DNA from: Triparma columacea
Taxonomy: Eukaryota; Sar; Bolidophyceae; Parmales; Triparmaceae
Assembly (NCBI GenBank): GCA_030267965.1
Contig: BRYA01000188.1
Span: 60,008 to 70,964 of the forward strand
Reading direction: 5' to 3'
Length of the DNA: 10,957 nucleotides
This document shows, piece by piece, positions 9,001 to 10,957 of the stretch (its first letter is position 1; the number at the start of each line of letters is the position of its first letter). The notes beneath the pieces were generated by a model that was given only the letters and a program-made list of their open reading frames with translations, was not told where the DNA came from and made no database searches. The position numbers were made by a program, and so were the translations under genes.

Positions 9001-10085
9001 AACTTATGGCTATTGCAACAGATGATGGGGATGTTTCAAGAGCAGCTTGGGTCTCACTTACAGTTTCAGTATTGACTACAGGCTTCACATCTGCAAATAT
9101 TAATTATGATTGGGACACCAACCCAGTGAAGAGAGAGCAAGTGCCTGACTTTTATGGCTATCTTCCTTCAAATCCCACCACAAGATTGATCATATTTGTT
9201 ACAATGATGCTCCTCAGCGCTTGTATGCTTGTGATAAGATGCACAACAATAGTTGTGTTAGGGCTACTTGGTGGTAGATGGGCATCTCTCTATGTTGGTG
9301 CTGACCTTGGTCTATACTTGTTGGTGAAGATCTTGAGAGGAGACTTTTGGTATTGGATGCCTGTTGGTGGCAATGCAGAAGTTGTGAATAGTATTGTAGC
9401 TAGAGTAATGGTGAAAATTGTCGGTGACTTTACATCAATTGTGCAGTTTAGACACCCCAATGAGATAGGAGGGATGTATTGGATGTTTGGAAATGTATTG
9501 ACAATTGGAAGTCTTCCAGTAGCTATAAATTTAGCTGAAAGGGAAGACGTTGCAGAGAATGGGCTCAAAATTGCATGGAGAGTAGTTGGAATATTTATAC
9601 CATGTACAGTTGTGTTGTTTGCCGTATTTTTCTTTAGCATCGAGAAAAAATACTTGGGCACCTTCTACAGCTTGCAAAGGGGTAAGGACTTGGCAATAAA
9701 GAATTTCAAAGAGGGTTCAGATGCTGTTAAAGCAAAGTGCACTTTTAAGTACTCAAAGCATCATTGGAAGGCAATTGAAGAGGACGTGAAAGCTTGGGTT
9801 GAGACAAATTGGGATAGATGGGAGGAGGAGAAGCCAGATTGGTTTGATGAAGCTATAAGAGCAAGAGTGCCAGTTGAATACATTCCCAAATCTGGAGATG
9901 CTAGAAGGAGAGAGAGTGTTAGGAGAGCAAGTGTTGATGCTGAAGCTGAGGGTGGTCTAGCAGGTTTTTTGAGATCAAGTGTTAGGAGGGCAAGTGTTGG
10001 AGGCGCTGACGGTGTAGATATTATAGGGGTTGGAGGTGGGAAGGCAAAAGTAAGCAGTGTTGTGCCATATGAGGATGAGGAGTGA
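6003..10085 (+). CDS. Tandem START-like domain protein with XK-related-like polytopic membrane domain
   Basis: A single exon of 1360 aa. Residues 1-100 are acidic and probably disordered. Two repeats 247 residues apart (A104 to about 345; A351 to about 590) share NEPQDY, VVDAS and DSR and end in START-like closing helices (VDIKGSVPSFVMN; IDLGGVIFSSIMN then LRRKFD). A weaker third copy follows (about 595-700, VRTSHKEV at 642). START domains bind lipids in a hydrophobic cavity. Hydrophobic segments follow at roughly 887-905, 914-936, 987-1006, 1014-1033, 1061-1080, 1081-1111, 1157-1178 and 1187-1213. SDLLTDVYV (D893, D897) and EAIPGVIIQL (992-1001) recall XKR phospholipid scramblases. A Trp-rich stretch (W1265, W1270, W1273, W1280) and RRxS sites (S1305, S1310, S1331) end the protein. 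The frame is open back to an ATG at 5733 (1450 aa), but those 90 residues look noncoding. C content falls along the gene. START repeats are well supported; XKR kinship is tentative. Confidence 0.88.
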   Translation: MDVSPKQEDEQVIAVNDDKRGPTDREKNVEVESEVNEGIVGSPDDIVELINDSDMEKGHVSRVYAPPDELDDAENLVDEKVEKSELSPVSVGDTKQTDEEIDQAALEALANIIRNEPQDYSEEEEAVMRDGKEFYRKCMASKKFKNVKSPDPRVKMKFVHLEGESQGIGICEAVVDASLAECVAYEFIKDSRQRQTELGKKYKAIETKKLNGHSQLYLNRRSLGVRGLSDREWRAFCTWQIEEGGKKCWTVYKDTDMLNKYFPLSSGTQRASARTSFKSETVLASATTTLLFEALKTTGGVPETRVIFASMVDIKGSVPSFVMNSLSTGYASNIIELWEKFHQSDDKFDRAALEYLANVIKNEPQDYTKEEEKAIRKGEEFYEKCKVEENFDELKSPDDKVKTKLVHVDGASSGTGFATTVVDASVEECAAHEYILDSRVFKKRLKERGITEYHVKKVNDHTFCYITTRNLGLPGFSPRDVRSKVTWFKQDDSKVIICFTDAEELQVDFPSKGRNVLLKAHTVWVFEPLDPIGAVPQTLVTLTTKIDLGGVIFSSIMNKLAPMFLAAVSNLRRKFDKIDEINTFKRQQIIVKFEEIAIEGAPGIESHFDEIDGAQEISSGLTGQTLIKAVKGIGWGKTSISVRTSHKEVAAFFWGLKSGVDSQLKLHRVNNKTLVVTVECEGQFTAVKFSEAGQMKTDLEMTTRHKGLGKAASKQSVIKHLSMATDAAHYFDNLLKSTEAGEQDGRRFGEQLMERVKKRKARDSKVEFVREFINANRALRDITEQHGFMRTLLYAVVMNKFKRRATNEGATQSKEEARGWEIGGAMTATMLTTATAAHAVDEWANQFTEVQKVMNEQEWVRPMLEEIVRKLFMKSSLGLKARVTVGAITSMSDLLTDVYVTYMFWSDEKYGYFRASLASLAVSIGFQMFCVWVQNRKLGMVRVMREWFPILISFKPAVDAYRVANGEKQKAGQTMDALTEMSYMKGVEMFAEAIPGVIIQLMAIATDDGDVSRAAWVSLTVSVLTTGFTSANINYDWDTNPVKREQVPDFYGYLPSNPTTRLIIFVTMMLLSACMLVIRCTTIVVLGLLGGRWASLYVGADLGLYLLVKILRGDFWYWMPVGGNAEVVNSIVARVMVKIVGDFTSIVQFRHPNEIGGMYWMFGNVLTIGSLPVAINLAEREDVAENGLKIAWRVVGIFIPCTVVLFAVFFFSIEKKYLGTFYSLQRGKDLAIKNFKEGSDAVKAKCTFKYSKHHWKAIEEDVKAWVETNWDRWEEEKPDWFDEAIRARVPVEYIPKSGDARRRESVRRASVDAEAEGGLAGFLRSSVRRASVGGADGVDIIGVGGGKAKVSSVVPYEDEE

Positions 10086-10172
10086 CTAAAAGGGCAGCAA
10101 CATTTGTAGGAGAAATTGATTTGATTTGTTATGGTTGGATTATTATGTAAGTTGTCAGGTGTATGTTGTGAA
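10086..10172 (+). other. Proximal 3' flank of the START/XKR-like gene
   Basis: The first bases after the stop codon hold no repeat I can define and no AATAAA hexamer. C is already rare: none between 10102 and 10155. It probably contains the 3'UTR. Confidence 0.4.
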
Positions 10173-10504
10173 TTGTGGGAGTGTTATATTGGTTTGTGAG
10201 TATTTAGGAAGCATATTAGATGTATTGTGGGAGTGTTGAAGTTGTATGTGAGTATTATGAAAGTGTAGTAGATGTATGGTGGGATTTAAAAGTAGTTTGT
10301 GAGTATTTAGGAAGAGTAGTAGATGTATTGTGGGAGTGTTATAGTGGTTTGTGAGTATTGAGGATGTTTAGTAGATGTGAATGGAGTCTTGGAGAGTTGT
10401 AAATTTGTTATAGTGGTTTGTGAGTGTTGTGGTAGTGTTATGAATATGTATTGAGTTTTGAAGAATTGTAGAAGTGTTATAGTGATTTGTAAGTATAATG
10501 GAAG
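10173..10504. repeat. Diverged tandem repeat, about 52-bp unit, six copies
   Basis: Copies begin near 10173, 10225, 10277, 10328, 10382 and 10451 and share ttgtgggagtgttat, ggtttgtgagtat and tagtagatgta. The first three steps are 52, 52 and 51 bp; later copies drift and carry an insertion. Only two C occur on the plus strand (10212, 10388). This is a noncoding minisatellite. Confidence 0.75.
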
Positions 10505-10866
10505 TGTAGTAGATGTGTATGGGGATAAATTAAAGGAGAATGAGGGTGGATGTGGAGAGGAATGAGAGGAATTGAGGAATGTTAGTAGAAGAGAGGAGGA
10601 TATAAAGGTGGAATGATGTGTGTATGTGTAGTAGATTTGTATAAAGAAAAAGTAAAAGAGGGTGAGTGTAGTTGTGGAGAAGGAAGAGGATTTAAATTGT
10701 TAGAGTAGAAGGGAGGAAGTTATAAGGTAGAAAGATGTGTGTAAGTGTAGTAGATGTGTATGGGGATGAATAATAGGAGTGTGAGTGTGGTTGTGGAGAA
10801 GAGAGAGAAGTTATAAATTGAGAGAAGAAGAGAGAAAGGTATAAGATGGAATGGTGTGTGAAAAGG
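10505..10866. repeat. Tandem repeat, about 120-bp unit, three copies
   Basis: Copies begin at 10505, 10627 and 10746 (steps of 122 and 119 bp), each opening with tgtagtagat, continuing through a tgtggaga block and a purine-rich agaagagagga-like block, and closing near a gatgtgtgt or ggtgtgtg string. The opening motif also occurs in the 52-bp family, so the two arrays are related. No C is present on the plus strand. Confidence 0.75.
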
Positions 10867-10874
10867 TAAATTGT

Positions 10875-10957
10875 GTGTAAAGTGTGTTAAGTGTGTAAAG
10901 TGTGTAAAGGGTGTAAAGTGTGTAAAGTGTGTAAAGGGTGTAAAGTGTGTAAAGGGT
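10875..10957. repeat. 9-bp tandem array, GTGTAAAG(T/G), nine copies to the window edge
   Basis: Nine consecutive 9-mers run from 10875 to 10955, followed by GT of a tenth. Eight read GTGTAAAG plus T or G, and one (10884-10892) is GTGTTAAGT. The last base alternates T, T, T, G, T, T, G, T, G. The array is cut by the window end, so its full length is unknown. It is C-free on the plus strand. Confidence 0.92.

Noticed and set aside
10102..10957. Possible coding sequence or RNA gene in the C-poor tract
   Set aside because: Tandem repeats with frequent TAG/TAA/TGA triplets in the plus frames; no long open frame and no tRNA or rRNA features.
10875..10957. Canonical telomere
   Set aside because: The unit GTGTAAAG(T/G) does not match TTAGGG or TTTAGGG; only strand bias and edge position suggest a chromosome end, so it is reported as a repeat.

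Overview
The window is nuclear DNA from a eukaryote with short GT-AG introns, most likely a marine unicellular stramenopile alga. A Parmales/Bolidophyceae (Triparma-like) origin is my best guess. It rests on the architecture of the large tandem START-domain membrane protein, on the compact genes and on the C/G-run-rich introns; no marker gene proves it. No tRNA, rRNA, CRISPR array, transposase or viral gene was seen.

Layout. (1) 60-1598, minus strand: a three-exon gene for a 435-aa WD40 histone chaperone of the RBBP4/MSI1 family. (2) 1599-2251: a divergent intergenic region with a 10-bp-arm inverted repeat, a 12-bp triple repeat, inverted CCAAT boxes and a TATA-like stretch. (3) 2252-3788, plus strand: a four-exon gene for a 357-aa protein of unrecognised family, with a possible N-myristoylation start, a Lys/Arg-rich middle and a C-terminal Cys/His cluster. 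(4) 3968-5070, plus strand: a two-exon gene for a 316-aa protein with three DUF4379-type zinc-ribbon repeats, the third degenerate. (5) 5071-6002: an intergenic and 5'-leader region, probably with a 5'UTR intron. (6) 6003-10085, plus strand: a single-exon gene for a 1360-aa protein with two clear START-like lipid-binding repeats, a degenerate third one, a polytopic membrane domain resembling XK-related (XKR) lipid scramblases, a Trp-rich module and a tail of basophilic-kinase sites. (7) 10086-10957: a noncoding tract almost free of C on the plus strand, built from nested tandem repeats of about 52 bp, about 120 bp and finally exactly 9 bp, running off the window edge.

The four genes show no shared pathway: one chromatin factor, one orphan zinc protein, one zinc-ribbon protein and one lipid/membrane protein. 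The most notable signals are the START plus XKR-like fusion, the strand-asymmetric C loss that ends in a 569-bp C-free repeat tract (possibly subtelomeric), and introns that pair a G-run near the 5' splice site with a C-run near the 3' splice site.
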